Source: Pseudomonadota bacterium
GTDB taxonomy: Bacteria; Pseudomonadota; Alphaproteobacteria; Rhodospirillales; Magnetospirillaceae
DNA length: 64,000 nt
Reading direction: 5' to 3'
Assembly (NCBI GenBank): GCA_021847015.1
Contig: JAJZVW010000003.1
Coordinates: forward strand, 1-64,000
Shown here: positions 38,060-47,074 of the stretch, piece by piece
Numbering within the stretch: position 1 is the stretch's first letter
Layout of the letters: each line of letters opens with the position of its first letter
Made by a program: the position numbers and the translations under genes
Notes under the pieces: generated by a model
What the model was told of the DNA's origin: nothing
Seen by the model: only the letters and a program-made list of their open reading frames with translations
Database searches by the model: none

Positions 38060-38386
38060 ATGGCTGGCGATTTCGAGCTGAACGACTTCAATGCCGAAGG
38101 GGAAGAACCCCGGGACGAACTGGTGGAGGGCCCCCGCTCCGCCCGCGATCTTGAAGCGGTTTACGACGTCCCGGTCCAGGTATCCGCGGTGCTGGGCAAA
38201 TCGACTTTGCAGGTCAACCAGTTGCTGAAGCTTGGCCGCGGCGCCGTGGTGGAGCTGGACCGCAAGGTCGGCGAGGCCATCGACATCTACGTCAACAACC
38301 GCTTGGTGGCGCGCGGCGAGGTGGTGGTGGTCGAGGACCGCTTGGGCGTGACCATGACGGAAATCATCAAGGCCGAGCGGACATAG
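38060..38386 (+). CDS. fliN: Flagellar motor switch protein FliN
   Basis: This 108-residue FliN has an acidic N-terminal tail followed by one SpoA domain (AVYDVPVQVSAVLGKSTLQV, LLKLGRGAVVELDRKVGE, DIYVNNRLVARGEVVVVEDRLGV in pieces). FliN forms the base of the C-ring and binds CheY-P with FliM. An AGGAGG ribosome site lies seven bases before the ATG. Confidence 0.95.
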   Translation: MAGDFELNDFNAEGEEPRDELVEGPRSARDLEAVYDVPVQVSAVLGKSTLQVNQLLKLGRGAVVELDRKVGEAIDIYVNNRLVARGEVVVVEDRLGVTMTEIIKAERT

Positions 38387-38413
38387 GCGGGTTTCGAGGC
38401 GAGAGGATAGAAG

Positions 38414-39796
38414 ATGCGCGTTCTGATCATCGGCTCGCTCGACGGGCAAATTGGCGCCGCCAGCCAGATTGCCGTGGCGCGCGGCGCCAAGGTCAGCGTC
38501 GCCGACGACATCGGCCCCGGATTGGAGGTCCTTCGCGAGGCGGGGGCGGATCTGGTGATGATCGACGTCAAGCGCGACATCAAGGCGCTGGTCGATTCCC
38601 TGGACGCCGAACGCATCCACGTCCCCGTGATCGCCTGCGGCATCGCGTCGGACGCCGCCGCCGCCGTCCGGGCGATCAAGGCCGGCGCCAAGGAATACAT
38701 CCCTCTGCCCCCCGACGCCGAGTTGATTTCCGCCGTGCTTGAAGCCGTGACCGCGGACGTCGGCGATCTTGTCTACAAGGACCCGCGCATGGGCCAAACC
38801 ATGCGCCTGGCCGAACAGGTGGCGAATTCCGAAGCATCGATAATGATCACCGGCGAATCGGGCACCGGCAAGGAACTGATGGCCCGCTTCATCCACCGCA
38901 AAAGCAAGCGCGCCAACAACCGGTTCGTCGCCGTGAATTGCGCGGCCATCCCCGAAGCCCTGCTGGAATCCGAACTGTTCGGCCACGAGAAAGGCGCCTT
39001 CACCGGCGCGGTGGCCCGCCGCCTGGGAAAATTCGAGGACGCCACCGGCGGGACGCTGCTGCTGGATGAGATTTCCGAGATGGATGTGCGCCTCCAGGCC
39101 AAGCTGCTGCGCGCCATCCAGGAGCGCGAGATCGACCGGGTCGGCGGCGCCCAGCCGGTGAAGGTGGACGTGCGGATCGTCGCCACCTCGAACCGGAACC
39201 TTGAGGACGAAGTGCGGCGGGGCGCCTTCCGCGAAGACCTGTATTATCGCCTCAACGTCGTCACTCTGGCCCTTCCCGCCCTGCGCGAACGTCCCCTCGA
39301 CATTCCGCTGCTGGCCGAACACTTCATCCGGAAATATGCGGAAGCCAACGGCATTCCGGCGCGGCCGCTGTCGGCGGACGCCCGGCACATGCTGGCGCGC
39401 CACAACTGGCGCGGCAACGTCCGCGAACTGGAAAACACCATGCATCGGGCCGTCTTGCTGTCCGGAGGGACGGAAATCACGCCCGATGCCGTTCTGCTGA
39501 ACGGGGGACCGATCGGCGGCGGCCAGGACATGGTCGTCGCCCAGGCCACCAGCGCCGCCGCCGCCGCCATAACCGGCGCAACCCAAATGGGCGGGCTTGT
39601 GGGCAAGACCGTCGCCGAGGTCGAGCGCGATCTCATCATCGACACCCTGATGCACTGCTTCGGCAACCGCACCCATGCCGCCACCATCCTCGGCATTTCC
39701 ATCCGTACGCTGCGCAACAAGCTGAAGCAGTACGCCGAGGAAGGGCTGGCCGTGCCCCCGCCGGCGGGCGGCGATGCCGAGCGGCCGGCACTCTGA
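38414..39796 (+). CDS. flbD: Sigma-54-dependent flagellar regulator FlbD
   Basis: This 460-residue activator has a receiver-like N-terminus, an AAA+ domain (Walker A GESGTGKE near 147; GAFTGA near 193; LLLDEISEMD) and a Fis-type helix-turn-helix (HAATILGISIRTLRNKLKQY). The receiver keeps an aspartate (VMIDVKRD) and a lysine (GAKEYIPLP) but has GS where the acidic metal pocket is expected, so control by ordinary phosphorylation is doubtful, as for Caulobacter FlbD. It probably activates the sigma-54 promoter of fliK and binds the two palindromes seen upstream. Confidence 0.92.
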   Translation: MRVLIIGSLDGQIGAASQIAVARGAKVSVADDIGPGLEVLREAGADLVMIDVKRDIKALVDSLDAERIHVPVIACGIASDAAAAVRAIKAGAKEYIPLPPDAELISAVLEAVTADVGDLVYKDPRMGQTMRLAEQVANSEASIMITGESGTGKELMARFIHRKSKRANNRFVAVNCAAIPEALLESELFGHEKGAFTGAVARRLGKFEDATGGTLLLDEISEMDVRLQAKLLRAIQEREIDRVGGAQPVKVDVRIVATSNRNLEDEVRRGAFREDLYYRLNVVTLALPALRERPLDIPLLAEHFIRKYAEANGIPARPLSADARHMLARHNWRGNVRELENTMHRAVLLSGGTEITPDAVLLNGGPIGGGQDMVVAQATSAAAAAITGATQMGGLVGKTVAEVERDLIIDTLMHCFGNRTHAATILGISIRTLRNKLKQYAEEGLAVPPPAGGDAERPAL

Positions 39797-39840
39797 CCAG
39801 ATGCGGCGGGACGGGACCATGACGCACACGGACGGGGACC

Positions 39841-41964
39841 ATGGCTGACGGTGCCGCCGGAACGGGCGTCAACGCGGCCAATGCCGCGAACGACCTATGG
39901 CTTCGCGTGCGGGGCGCGCTCCGGCGCGGCGACGTGGCCTTGGCGCTGGCCGTCATGGGGATCCTGGTCATCCTCATCCTGCCGATGCCGGCGTGGCTGC
40001 TGGATGTGGGGTTGTCCCTGTCCATCACCTTTGCCGTGCTGGTGCTGATGGTCTCGATCTTCATCGAGAAGCCGCTTCAGTTCAGTTCCTTCCCTACCGT
40101 CCTGCTGATCGCCACCTTGGTCCGTCTGTCGCTCAACATGGCCTCGACCCGCCTCATCCTGGGGCACGGCAACGAGGGGGTGACCGGTGCCGGGCATGTG
40201 ATCGCGGCCTTTGCCAGCTTTGTCATGAGCGGCAATTTCGTGATCGGCATCATCGCCTTCGTCATCCTGCTGATCGTCAATTTCGTGGTGATCACCAAGG
40301 GGTCGGGCCGTATCGCCGAGGTGGCCGCACGCTTCACCCTGGATGGTCTGCCCGGCAAGCAGATGGCCATCGACGCCGACCTGTCGGCCGGCCTGATCGA
40401 CGAGGCCCAAGCCAAAAAGCGCCGCGCCGACCTGGAGGCGGAAAGCCAGTTCTTCGGCGCGATGGACGGTGCTTCGAAATTCGTCCGCGGCGATGCCATC
40501 GCCGGTCTCATGATCGTCTTCGTCAATGTGATCGGCGGAATGATCATCGGCATGGCCCAGGGCGGGCTCAGCTTTTCCGAGGCGGCCGACATCTACACCA
40601 AGCTGACGGTAGGCGACGGATTGGTGACCCAGGTCCCGTCGCTGCTGATCTCGGTGGCGGCCGGCATGCTGGTTACCAAAGCCGGCGTTCAGGACACCGT
40701 GGACCGCGCCCTGTTCCAGCAATTGGGCGGCTATCCCCGCGCGATCGGCACGGCGGGCGCGCTGATGGGATTGCTGGCGCTGGTACCGAACATGCCGTTC
40801 GTGCCTTTCGCCCTCGTCAGCGTCGGCATGGGCGCCGCCGCCTATCTGATCGACAATTACCAGCGCAGCCACGCCGACCGCGCGAGCAAGGAGGACGCCG
40901 ACAAGAGCAGACAGCAGGCCGCAGCCGCCGAAGAACCGATCTCCACCGCGCTCAGGATCGACCATGTGCGCCTGGAACTCGGCTACGGACTGTTGCAGTT
41001 GATTAACAATCCCAAAGGCCTCAAGCTCACCGACCAGATCAAGGCGCTGCGGCGGGCGCTCGCCTCCGAGATGGGCTTCGTCATGCCCAGCGTCCGCATC
41101 CAGGACAACATGCAGTTGCCCGCCAACACCTACGTCATCCACATCAAGGAAGTGGAATCCGGCCGCGGCGACCTCCGCCCCCAAATGCTGCTGGTCATGG
41201 ATCCGCGTGGCGAGGAGCTGACCCTGCCCGGCGAAAAGACCCGCGAGCCGACGTTCGGCCTGCCGGCCATGTGGGTGGACGGGACGCACCGCGAAGAGGC
41301 GCTGTTCCGCGGGTACACGGTGGTCGATCCGCCCACCGTTGTGACCACCCATCTGACCGAAGTCATCAAGGACAACATGTCCGAGTTGCTCTCCCACGCC
41401 GAGACGCAAAAGCTGCTCGACGAGTTGGACAAGGAGCACCAGAAGCTCGTGGCCGAGTTGATCCCGACGCAGATGACCGTCGGGGGACTCCAGCGCGTGC
41501 TTCAGAACCTGCTGGCGGAGCGCATCTCCATCCGCGACCTGCCCACCATCCTCGAAGGCGTCGCCGAAGCGTGCGGGCACACCCGCAACGTGATGATGAT
41601 CACCGAGCATGTGCGCGGCCGGCTGGCGCGCCAGATTTCGGATGCCAACACCGCGCCCACGGGATTTATCCCCCTCGTTTCCCTGTCGCCCGATTGGGAA
41701 CAGGCCTTTGCCGAGTCCCTGATCGGCCCCGGCGAGGAAAAACAGCTTTCCATGGCGCCGTCGCGCCTGCAGGAATTCATTTCGCGGGTACGGCAGACCT
41801 TCGAGCGCTTCGCCATGCAGGGGGAAACCCCGGTCTTGCTGACCAGCCCGACCGTCCGCCCCTATGTGCGGTCGATCATCGAGCGCTTCCGGCCGGCCAC
41901 CGTGGTGATGAGCCAGTCGGAAATCCACCCCAAGGCCAAGATCAAGACGCTGGGGCAGATCTAA
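39841..41964 (+). CDS. flhA: Flagellar export gate protein FlhA
   Basis: This 707-residue protein has about eight N-terminal membrane helices and the FHIPEP signature region (STRLILGHGNEGVTGAGHVI, then FVVITKGSGRIAEVAARFTLD). A large cytoplasmic C-terminal domain follows, the nonameric ring that docks substrates and chaperones. The conserved aspartate linked to proton flow lies in the AIDADLSAGLID block. flhF begins immediately after its stop. Confidence 0.96.
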   Translation: MADGAAGTGVNAANAANDLWLRVRGALRRGDVALALAVMGILVILILPMPAWLLDVGLSLSITFAVLVLMVSIFIEKPLQFSSFPTVLLIATLVRLSLNMASTRLILGHGNEGVTGAGHVIAAFASFVMSGNFVIGIIAFVILLIVNFVVITKGSGRIAEVAARFTLDGLPGKQMAIDADLSAGLIDEAQAKKRRADLEAESQFFGAMDGASKFVRGDAIAGLMIVFVNVIGGMIIGMAQGGLSFSEAADIYTKLTVGDGLVTQVPSLLISVAAGMLVTKAGVQDTVDRALFQQLGGYPRAIGTAGALMGLLALVPNMPFVPFALVSVGMGAAAYLIDNYQRSHADRASKEDADKSRQQAAAAEEPISTALRIDHVRLELGYGLLQLINNPKGLKLTDQIKALRRALASEMGFVMPSVRIQDNMQLPANTYVIHIKEVESGRGDLRPQMLLVMDPRGEELTLPGEKTREPTFGLPAMWVDGTHREEALFRGYTVVDPPTVVTTHLTEVIKDNMSELLSHAETQKLLDELDKEHQKLVAELIPTQMTVGGLQRVLQNLLAERISIRDLPTILEGVAEACGHTRNVMMITEHVRGRLARQISDANTAPTGFIPLVSLSPDWEQAFAESLIGPGEEKQLSMAPSRLQEFISRVRQTFERFAMQGETPVLLTSPTVRPYVRSIIERFRPATVVMSQSEIHPKAKIKTLGQI

Positions 41965-42963
41965 ATGCGTCTCAAATCCTTCACTGCCCCGACGATGGCC
42001 GAGGCCATGGAAATGGTCCGGCAAGAGCTTGGAGACGATGCCATCATCGTTTCCACGCAGCGGGCGGCCGGCACCAAGGGCGTGCGGATCACGGCCGCGC
42101 TCGAACCGGCCGACGCGGATCTCGCCATTGCCGAAATCCTGCGGGAAGGCGACGGATCGGACGCGGCCAACGCCGTGCGCGAGGCGTTGGAACGCCACGG
42201 GGTACCGCAGCGCCTCACCGAACGCCTGGTCAATGCCGCGCGCACGTCGACCCTGTCCGATCCGGTGCTGGCCTGCGCCGCGGCGCTCGAGGCCGGATTC
42301 TCCTTCGCCCACCTTCCCGAACATTCGGCGCCGCGCCCCTTCATGCTGGTGGGGCCTCCGGGCTCGGGCAAGAGCATCGCCGTCGCCAAGCTGGCCGCAC
42401 GCGGTGTCCTCAGACAGCGGCGGATCGCCGTGGTGAGTTGCGACAACATCCGAGCCGGCGCCATGGAACAGTTGGCGGCCTTCACGCGCATCCTGCAAAT
42501 CGATCTGGTCAAGGCGCGCGGGCCGGAATCGTTGCAGCGCGCGGTGGAAGCGACCGCCGGGCTGTTCGATCTTGTGCTGGTCGACTCGCCCGGCCTCAAC
42601 CCCTTCAAGACCGGCGAAATGGACTTCCTGCGCAGCTTGGTCGAAGCCGCGGATGCCGAGCCGGTGCTGGTGATGGCGGCCGGCGGCGATCCCGCCGAAG
42701 CCGGTGAACTGGCGGAAGCCTTCGCATCGGTCGGCACGGCACGCCTGTTTGCGTCCCGTCTCGACACCACCCGCCGGCTCGGGGCGCTGCTCGGCGCCGC
42801 CGACGCGGCCCAGTTGGCGCTCTGCGATGTCTCGGCCAGCCCGCACGTGGCCAGCGGAATCGCCCCCATCTCGGCGTTGTCGATCGCTCGTCTGATGATG
42901 CCGGAATCGCCCGAGCCCACCCCTGTGAAGCCCCATTGGACCGACGAGGCAGCCGAACAATGA
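41965..42963 (+). CDS. flhF: Flagellar placement GTPase FlhF
   Basis: This 332-residue SRP-type GTPase has the FlhF N-terminal motif MRLKSFTAPTMAEAMEMVRQ and GDDAIIVSTQ. The P-loop is GPPGSGKSIAVAKLA and G3 is VDSPGLNPF. It marks the flagellar pole together with FlhG. The ATG abuts the flhA TAA without a gap. It is shorter than many FlhF proteins, mostly in the B linker. It overlaps flhG by ATGA. Confidence 0.93.
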   Translation: MRLKSFTAPTMAEAMEMVRQELGDDAIIVSTQRAAGTKGVRITAALEPADADLAIAEILREGDGSDAANAVREALERHGVPQRLTERLVNAARTSTLSDPVLACAAALEAGFSFAHLPEHSAPRPFMLVGPPGSGKSIAVAKLAARGVLRQRRIAVVSCDNIRAGAMEQLAAFTRILQIDLVKARGPESLQRAVEATAGLFDLVLVDSPGLNPFKTGEMDFLRSLVEAADAEPVLVMAAGGDPAEAGELAEAFASVGTARLFASRLDTTRRLGALLGAADAAQLALCDVSASPHVASGIAPISALSIARLMMPESPEPTPVKPHWTDEAAEQ

Positions 42964-43763
42964 CCACGGTACCCGAAGTTCCTACGCTCGCGCCGCCTGC
43001 CCCCCAGCGGGCCAAGAGCCGCAATCTCGTGGCCGTGGCCTCGGGCAAGGGCGGCGTGGGCAAGACCTGGTTCGCGATCACCCTCTCCCACTCCATCGCG
43101 CGTGCGGGCAAGCGGACGCTGCTGTTCGACGGCGACCTCGGTCTCGCCAACGTCGACATCCAGTTGGGCCTCATGCCCAAGACGGACCTTGGAAGCGTCG
43201 TCGCCGGCCGGCTGACCCTCAATCAGGCCGTCGTGCGCTATGCCGAGGGCGGCTTCGACGTCATCGCCGGCCGTTCGGGTTCGGGAACGCTGGCGAACAT
43301 TCCGTTGTCGCGGCTACAGATCCTTGGCGACGACCTTGCGCTTCTGGCGTCGGCCTACGACCGCGTCGTGCTGGATTTGGGCGCCGGCGTCGAGAAGACC
43401 GTGCGGCTGCTCGCCCAGAACGCCGGGACGGTGCTGGTGGTCACCACCGACGAACCGACCGCCCTGACCGACGCCTACGCCTTCATCAAGGTCACCCACA
43501 TGGAGCGCCCCGGCACCGACATGCGGGTGGTGGTCAACATGGCCAACTCCACCCGGGAAGGAGAACGCATCTACAACACCCTGCTGAAGGCCTGCGAGGG
43601 GTTCCTGAAGATTTCCCCCCCCCTTGCCGGTGTGATCCGGCGCGACCTCAAGGTCCGCGACGCGATCCGCAACCAGACCCCGATCCTCACCCGCTCGCCC
43701 AATTCGGAAGCCGCGGCCGATATCGAGGCGCTGGCGGAGCGGCTGATGAAAGGCGGAAAATGA
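42960..43763 (+). CDS. flhG: MinD-like ATPase FlhG (FleN)
   Basis: This 267-residue ParA/MinD family ATPase has the deviant Walker A KGGVGKTWFAITL, FDGDLGLANVDIQLGL and VVLDLGAG. FlhG limits flagellar number by controlling FlhF. A C-terminal amphipathic helix (AADIEALAERLMKGG) may serve as membrane target. Activation-helix residues typical of FlhG at the N-terminus are not obvious. The start at 42960 is chosen over 42936. Confidence 0.92.
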   Translation: MTTVPEVPTLAPPAPQRAKSRNLVAVASGKGGVGKTWFAITLSHSIARAGKRTLLFDGDLGLANVDIQLGLMPKTDLGSVVAGRLTLNQAVVRYAEGGFDVIAGRSGSGTLANIPLSRLQILGDDLALLASAYDRVVLDLGAGVEKTVRLLAQNAGTVLVVTTDEPTALTDAYAFIKVTHMERPGTDMRVVVNMANSTREGERIYNTLLKACEGFLKISPPLAGVIRRDLKVRDAIRNQTPILTRSPNSEAAADIEALAERLMKGGK

Positions 43764-43817
43764 CATGGCGGGCAGCACCGGCCACGGCCGGTCCAGCCCG
43801 CAACCGGGAGTGACGGC

Positions 43818-45347
43818 ATGAGCACCATCAACCCGTCGCTTCCCTCGTTCCAACTCGGCCCGACCCAACCCGTCGGACAAATTCTGGCCACGCCGGCCGG
43901 CCCGGTTCCGCCGCAGATCGCGGCGCTGCCCTCGGGCACGGTGTTGCAGGCCGCAATGCTGCCTCAGCAAGGAGCCGGCAGCCTGATTCAGGTCGCCACC
44001 GAGGCCGGCGCGATGACGCTGCGGGTGCGCGGAGACCCACTCCTGCCCGAAGGCGCGGCCCTCGGGCTGCAAGTGGTGCAGACCGGCAGCCAGCTCGGCT
44101 TACGGCTGGTGTCCGTCAACGGCCAGCCCCTCGGCCCGCCATCCGGGAGCGCAGCGCAGGCGGCCCTTCCCCCGCCCCCTCTCTCTCTCCCCCAGGCCAT
44201 GCCGGCCGTTTCGGCGACCGGCGGCGAACAGGGGGCACCGACCCTGGCGGGCCAGCCGGCGGCTCTGCCTCCCACGGCGCCGCAGCCCCCGCCATCCCAG
44301 CCGGCGCTGACGGCGACGGTGCTGCGGCCCGCGGAGAGCGGAGCCGCCGCGCCACCCCCCGGCATCCCGCCGAACCTGGTCCCCGGCAACCAGCTCGGCG
44401 TCCGCATCGCCCAGGCGACACCCCCGGGAATCGCACCGCCGTCGCCGTCCCCCGCTCCGTCCGGCGGCGGCTCCTCGGCCGCCATTCCGGTCCTTACGGG
44501 CACGGTCATCGACAACACGCCAAGCGGTCAGGCGGTGGTCCAGACATCGGCCGGCACCCTGGCGATGCCGACCGCCCAGAACCTGCCGCCGGGAACCGCC
44601 CTGACCCTCGAAATCGTCACGCTGCCCGCCGCCACGCCGAACGCTGCGCCGCCACCGCCAACTTCGGGCGCCCCCGGAGCCAATGGCTGGCCGGCCCTCG
44701 GCGAAGCCGTCCGGACATTGGCCCAAAACGAAAGCCCGGCCGAACTCCGGCAGATCCTGGGGACTTTGCCGCAACTGGATGCGCGTCTGGCCACCAACCT
44801 ATCGCTCTTCGCCAATGCGCTGAGTTCGGGGGACGCCTCTCTGGCGATCGGCAAAGCGATGACCCGCGCGCTCGACCGCGCCGGCCGCCGGGATCTGGCG
44901 GCACGGCTGCAAGCGGATGTCGGAACGCTCGGCGCCGACAGCGCCAAGCCCTTGGGCGATGGGGATTGGTCGGGCTTCACCCTGCCGCTGTTGGTCGGAC
45001 TGGCCGTCGAGCCCGTGCGCCTCTACGTCCGCCGGCCGCATGCCGACGGCGAAGAGGCCGCGGCGGGAAATGGGAGAAACAACGACCATCGTTTCCTGGT
45101 CGAGATAACCCTCAGCCGTCTTGGGCGGATGCAGTTCGATGGCCTTGTGCAACGGCCGACGAAGCGCTTCGATCTGATCATCCGTACCGGCCAGCCTTTG
45201 TCGGCCGATGTGCGCCGGGATATCCTCGGCATCTTCGCGGATGTCGGCGCGGCGACGGGCACACAGGGCAGCGTCACCTTTCAAGCCGGTGGCCGCTTCG
45301 TGGAGCTGCCGCCCTCGACCTTCGGCGAAACGCGGCTGACCGTGTGA
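43818..45347 (+). CDS. FliK-like hook-length control domain protein (second copy)
   Basis: This is a 509-residue protein with a Pro/Ala/Gln-rich N-terminal two thirds. A compact C-terminal domain covers about residues 410-500 (HRFLVEITLSRLGRMQFDGLV, FDLIIRTGQPLSADVRRDIL, QGSVTFQAGG). Strand order and the 'v.l.rLG.mq.dg' core resemble the Flg_hook domain of FliK. It follows flhG by 54 bp, so it belongs to the flagellar operon. It may be a second ruler, or a protein that helps export. The genuine fliK is at 32341. Confidence 0.65.
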   Translation: MSTINPSLPSFQLGPTQPVGQILATPAGPVPPQIAALPSGTVLQAAMLPQQGAGSLIQVATEAGAMTLRVRGDPLLPEGAALGLQVVQTGSQLGLRLVSVNGQPLGPPSGSAAQAALPPPPLSLPQAMPAVSATGGEQGAPTLAGQPAALPPTAPQPPPSQPALTATVLRPAESGAAAPPPGIPPNLVPGNQLGVRIAQATPPGIAPPSPSPAPSGGGSSAAIPVLTGTVIDNTPSGQAVVQTSAGTLAMPTAQNLPPGTALTLEIVTLPAATPNAAPPPPTSGAPGANGWPALGEAVRTLAQNESPAELRQILGTLPQLDARLATNLSLFANALSSGDASLAIGKAMTRALDRAGRRDLAARLQADVGTLGADSAKPLGDGDWSGFTLPLLVGLAVEPVRLYVRRPHADGEEAAAGNGRNNDHRFLVEITLSRLGRMQFDGLVQRPTKRFDLIIRTGQPLSADVRRDILGIFADVGAATGTQGSVTFQAGGRFVELPPSTFGETRLTV

Positions 45348-45469
45348 CACGGTCCAATGGCGATAGGGAGAGGCTGGCTGGTATAGTGCCGTAACGGCTG
45401 GCGTTCCCCAAAGGTTGACCGGCACGGGGATTGCTTGAAGCGCGGCGAGGCCATCCAAAATTGTTCGCC

Positions 45470-46957
45470 ATGTCGACGAACCCGCAAGACCCTCGTGGCT
45501 ATTACGCCGTCCTCGGCATTCCGACGGATGCCTCCATGGCCGCTGTCAAGGCAGCTTACCGGGCACGGGTGAAGGCTGTCCACCCAGACCGCAACGGCTC
45601 TCCCGACGCGAACAGCGCGTTCCGGCAAATCGTCGAGGCCTACGCCGTTCTCCGCGACGCCGTACGCCGCGCGGAGTACGACGCCACGGGAGCGGCCGCG
45701 GGAGACGATACGCCCCCCCCGGCGGCTCCGTTCGCCTGCTGCCGCTGCGGACATGTCACGGCCCAGCCGCGTTATCTGGTGCTGCACCAGGTAAAAAGTT
45801 ACCTGCTGTGGGCCAAGACCTCGCGCGTGGAGGGCATTTTCTGCCGGGATTGCGCCGACCGGGCCGCGACCCAGGCTTCGACGGCGACCTGGGCCTGGGG
45901 CTGGTGGTCGCTTCCCGGCCTGGTTCTGGCGCCGCTCGCCCTGATCCGCAATCTGCTGGGGGGGAGCAAGCCCCGCCACGTCAACGCCCGCATCCTGATC
46001 CGCCAGGCGCGCGCCTTCCTCACCCGCGGGGATTTAGGCTTGGCCCACGCGGTGGCGCGGCAGGCCCACCGTTACGCCCGCGTGTCCAGCCACCGCCGGC
46101 AAGTCGCCGACATTCTTCGTGCCACCGCGGGGGCCAAACGCAAGCTGAAGGACCGCTGGAAGCCCTGGAGCGGCAAATCCTTCGTCCCCCAATTGCTGCC
46201 CCTGGCCGCGCTTCCGCTCACGGCCGCGGTATTCACCATGATCGTCATCCGGCCATGGAACCCGGACCTGGGCGCCTCGGCCGGGATCGAGGTCTCCCCT
46301 CCGGCGGTCGGGGAGATCCGGCACGTCGCCGTCGATGCGTTGAAGGTTCGGCAAGCGCCCACGGACCGGGCTCCGGTGCTGACGCTCCTGGACCGCTTCA
46401 CCGCCGTAACCACCGTGGCGACGACCCCCGACTCGCCCTGGGTCCAAGTACGGGTTCCCTCGGGAATCATCGGCTTCGTGCCCGTCGCCAGTCTTTATGG
46501 AGGGTCCGAGGAATTGCTGCGCCACGAATGGTGCGGCGAGCACCGGGGAACTCCGCCGCAGGCGGGGGAGGCGCTGGTCCGCCGGGGATCCGGCGAACAC
46601 CAGTTATTGGTTCATAACGACGGCCGCAACGACGCGATCATCAAGCTGAAGACCCTGTCGGGCAATACCGTGGTGGCCTATTACATTCCAGCCACCTACC
46701 ACATCATCGTCAGCGGCATCCCCGAAGGCACCTATCGCATCGAGTTCGCCACGGGCGCCAATTTCTCCCGCGCCTGCGGATTGTTCGTGGACGGCATGAA
46801 GACGTCGGAACTGCCCTTCACCCTTACATTGCGGCACGTTCCCACCATCCGCATTTCCACACGGCCCGCCCTGCCGGAAATATCCCTGGCACCGCCGCAA
46901 GACGGCACCAGCTCCCCGCGGCCGATCCCTGCCGAACGCTTCATCGCCGACGACTGA
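45470..46957 (+). CDS. J-domain / zinc-ribbon / transmembrane / SH3 multidomain protein
   Basis: This 495-residue protein begins with a J-domain (YYAVLGIPTDASMAAVKAAY, HPDR) that should stimulate an Hsp70. Cysteine pairs CCRCG and CRDC (about 83-131) look like a zinc ribbon. Hydrophobic segments follow at ~138-158 and ~238-257. A bacterial SH3-like region (VDALKVRQAPTDRAPVL...WVQVRVPSGIIGFVPVASL) and a C-terminal beta domain end the protein. The SH3 part would face the periplasm. The architecture is unusual and function is unknown. It lies after flagellar genes but has its own leader. Confidence 0.82.
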   Translation: MSTNPQDPRGYYAVLGIPTDASMAAVKAAYRARVKAVHPDRNGSPDANSAFRQIVEAYAVLRDAVRRAEYDATGAAAGDDTPPPAAPFACCRCGHVTAQPRYLVLHQVKSYLLWAKTSRVEGIFCRDCADRAATQASTATWAWGWWSLPGLVLAPLALIRNLLGGSKPRHVNARILIRQARAFLTRGDLGLAHAVARQAHRYARVSSHRRQVADILRATAGAKRKLKDRWKPWSGKSFVPQLLPLAALPLTAAVFTMIVIRPWNPDLGASAGIEVSPPAVGEIRHVAVDALKVRQAPTDRAPVLTLLDRFTAVTTVATTPDSPWVQVRVPSGIIGFVPVASLYGGSEELLRHEWCGEHRGTPPQAGEALVRRGSGEHQLLVHNDGRNDAIIKLKTLSGNTVVAYYIPATYHIIVSGIPEGTYRIEFATGANFSRACGLFVDGMKTSELPFTLTLRHVPTIRISTRPALPEISLAPPQDGTSSPRPIPAERFIADD

Positions 46958-47055
46958 GAGTTTGCGAAAGAATGCCCATTCCGCTCCGACGGAAAAACAC
47001 CAATGTTTTCAATGGGAGCTCTTTCACGAGTTCGATTGATTTACAAACTCTGAGC
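46955..47055. repeat. Long imperfect inverted repeat between convergent genes
   Basis: GAGAGTTTG near 46957 pairs with CAAACTCT near 47048, and GAAAGAATGCCCATT pairs loosely with AATGGGAGCTCTTTC. The local sequence is AT-richer than its surroundings. It sits between the convergent J-domain and YqaA genes. It could be a bidirectional terminator or a decayed insertion remnant. Confidence 0.5.
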
Positions 47056-47074
47056 GTGCCGCCTTTGGCTCGGC

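Noticed and set aside
39895-42960. Leftward open frame of ~1021 codons opposite flhA/flhF
   Set aside because: His/Gly/Arg-rich shadow produced by third-position GC bias of the flagellar genes.
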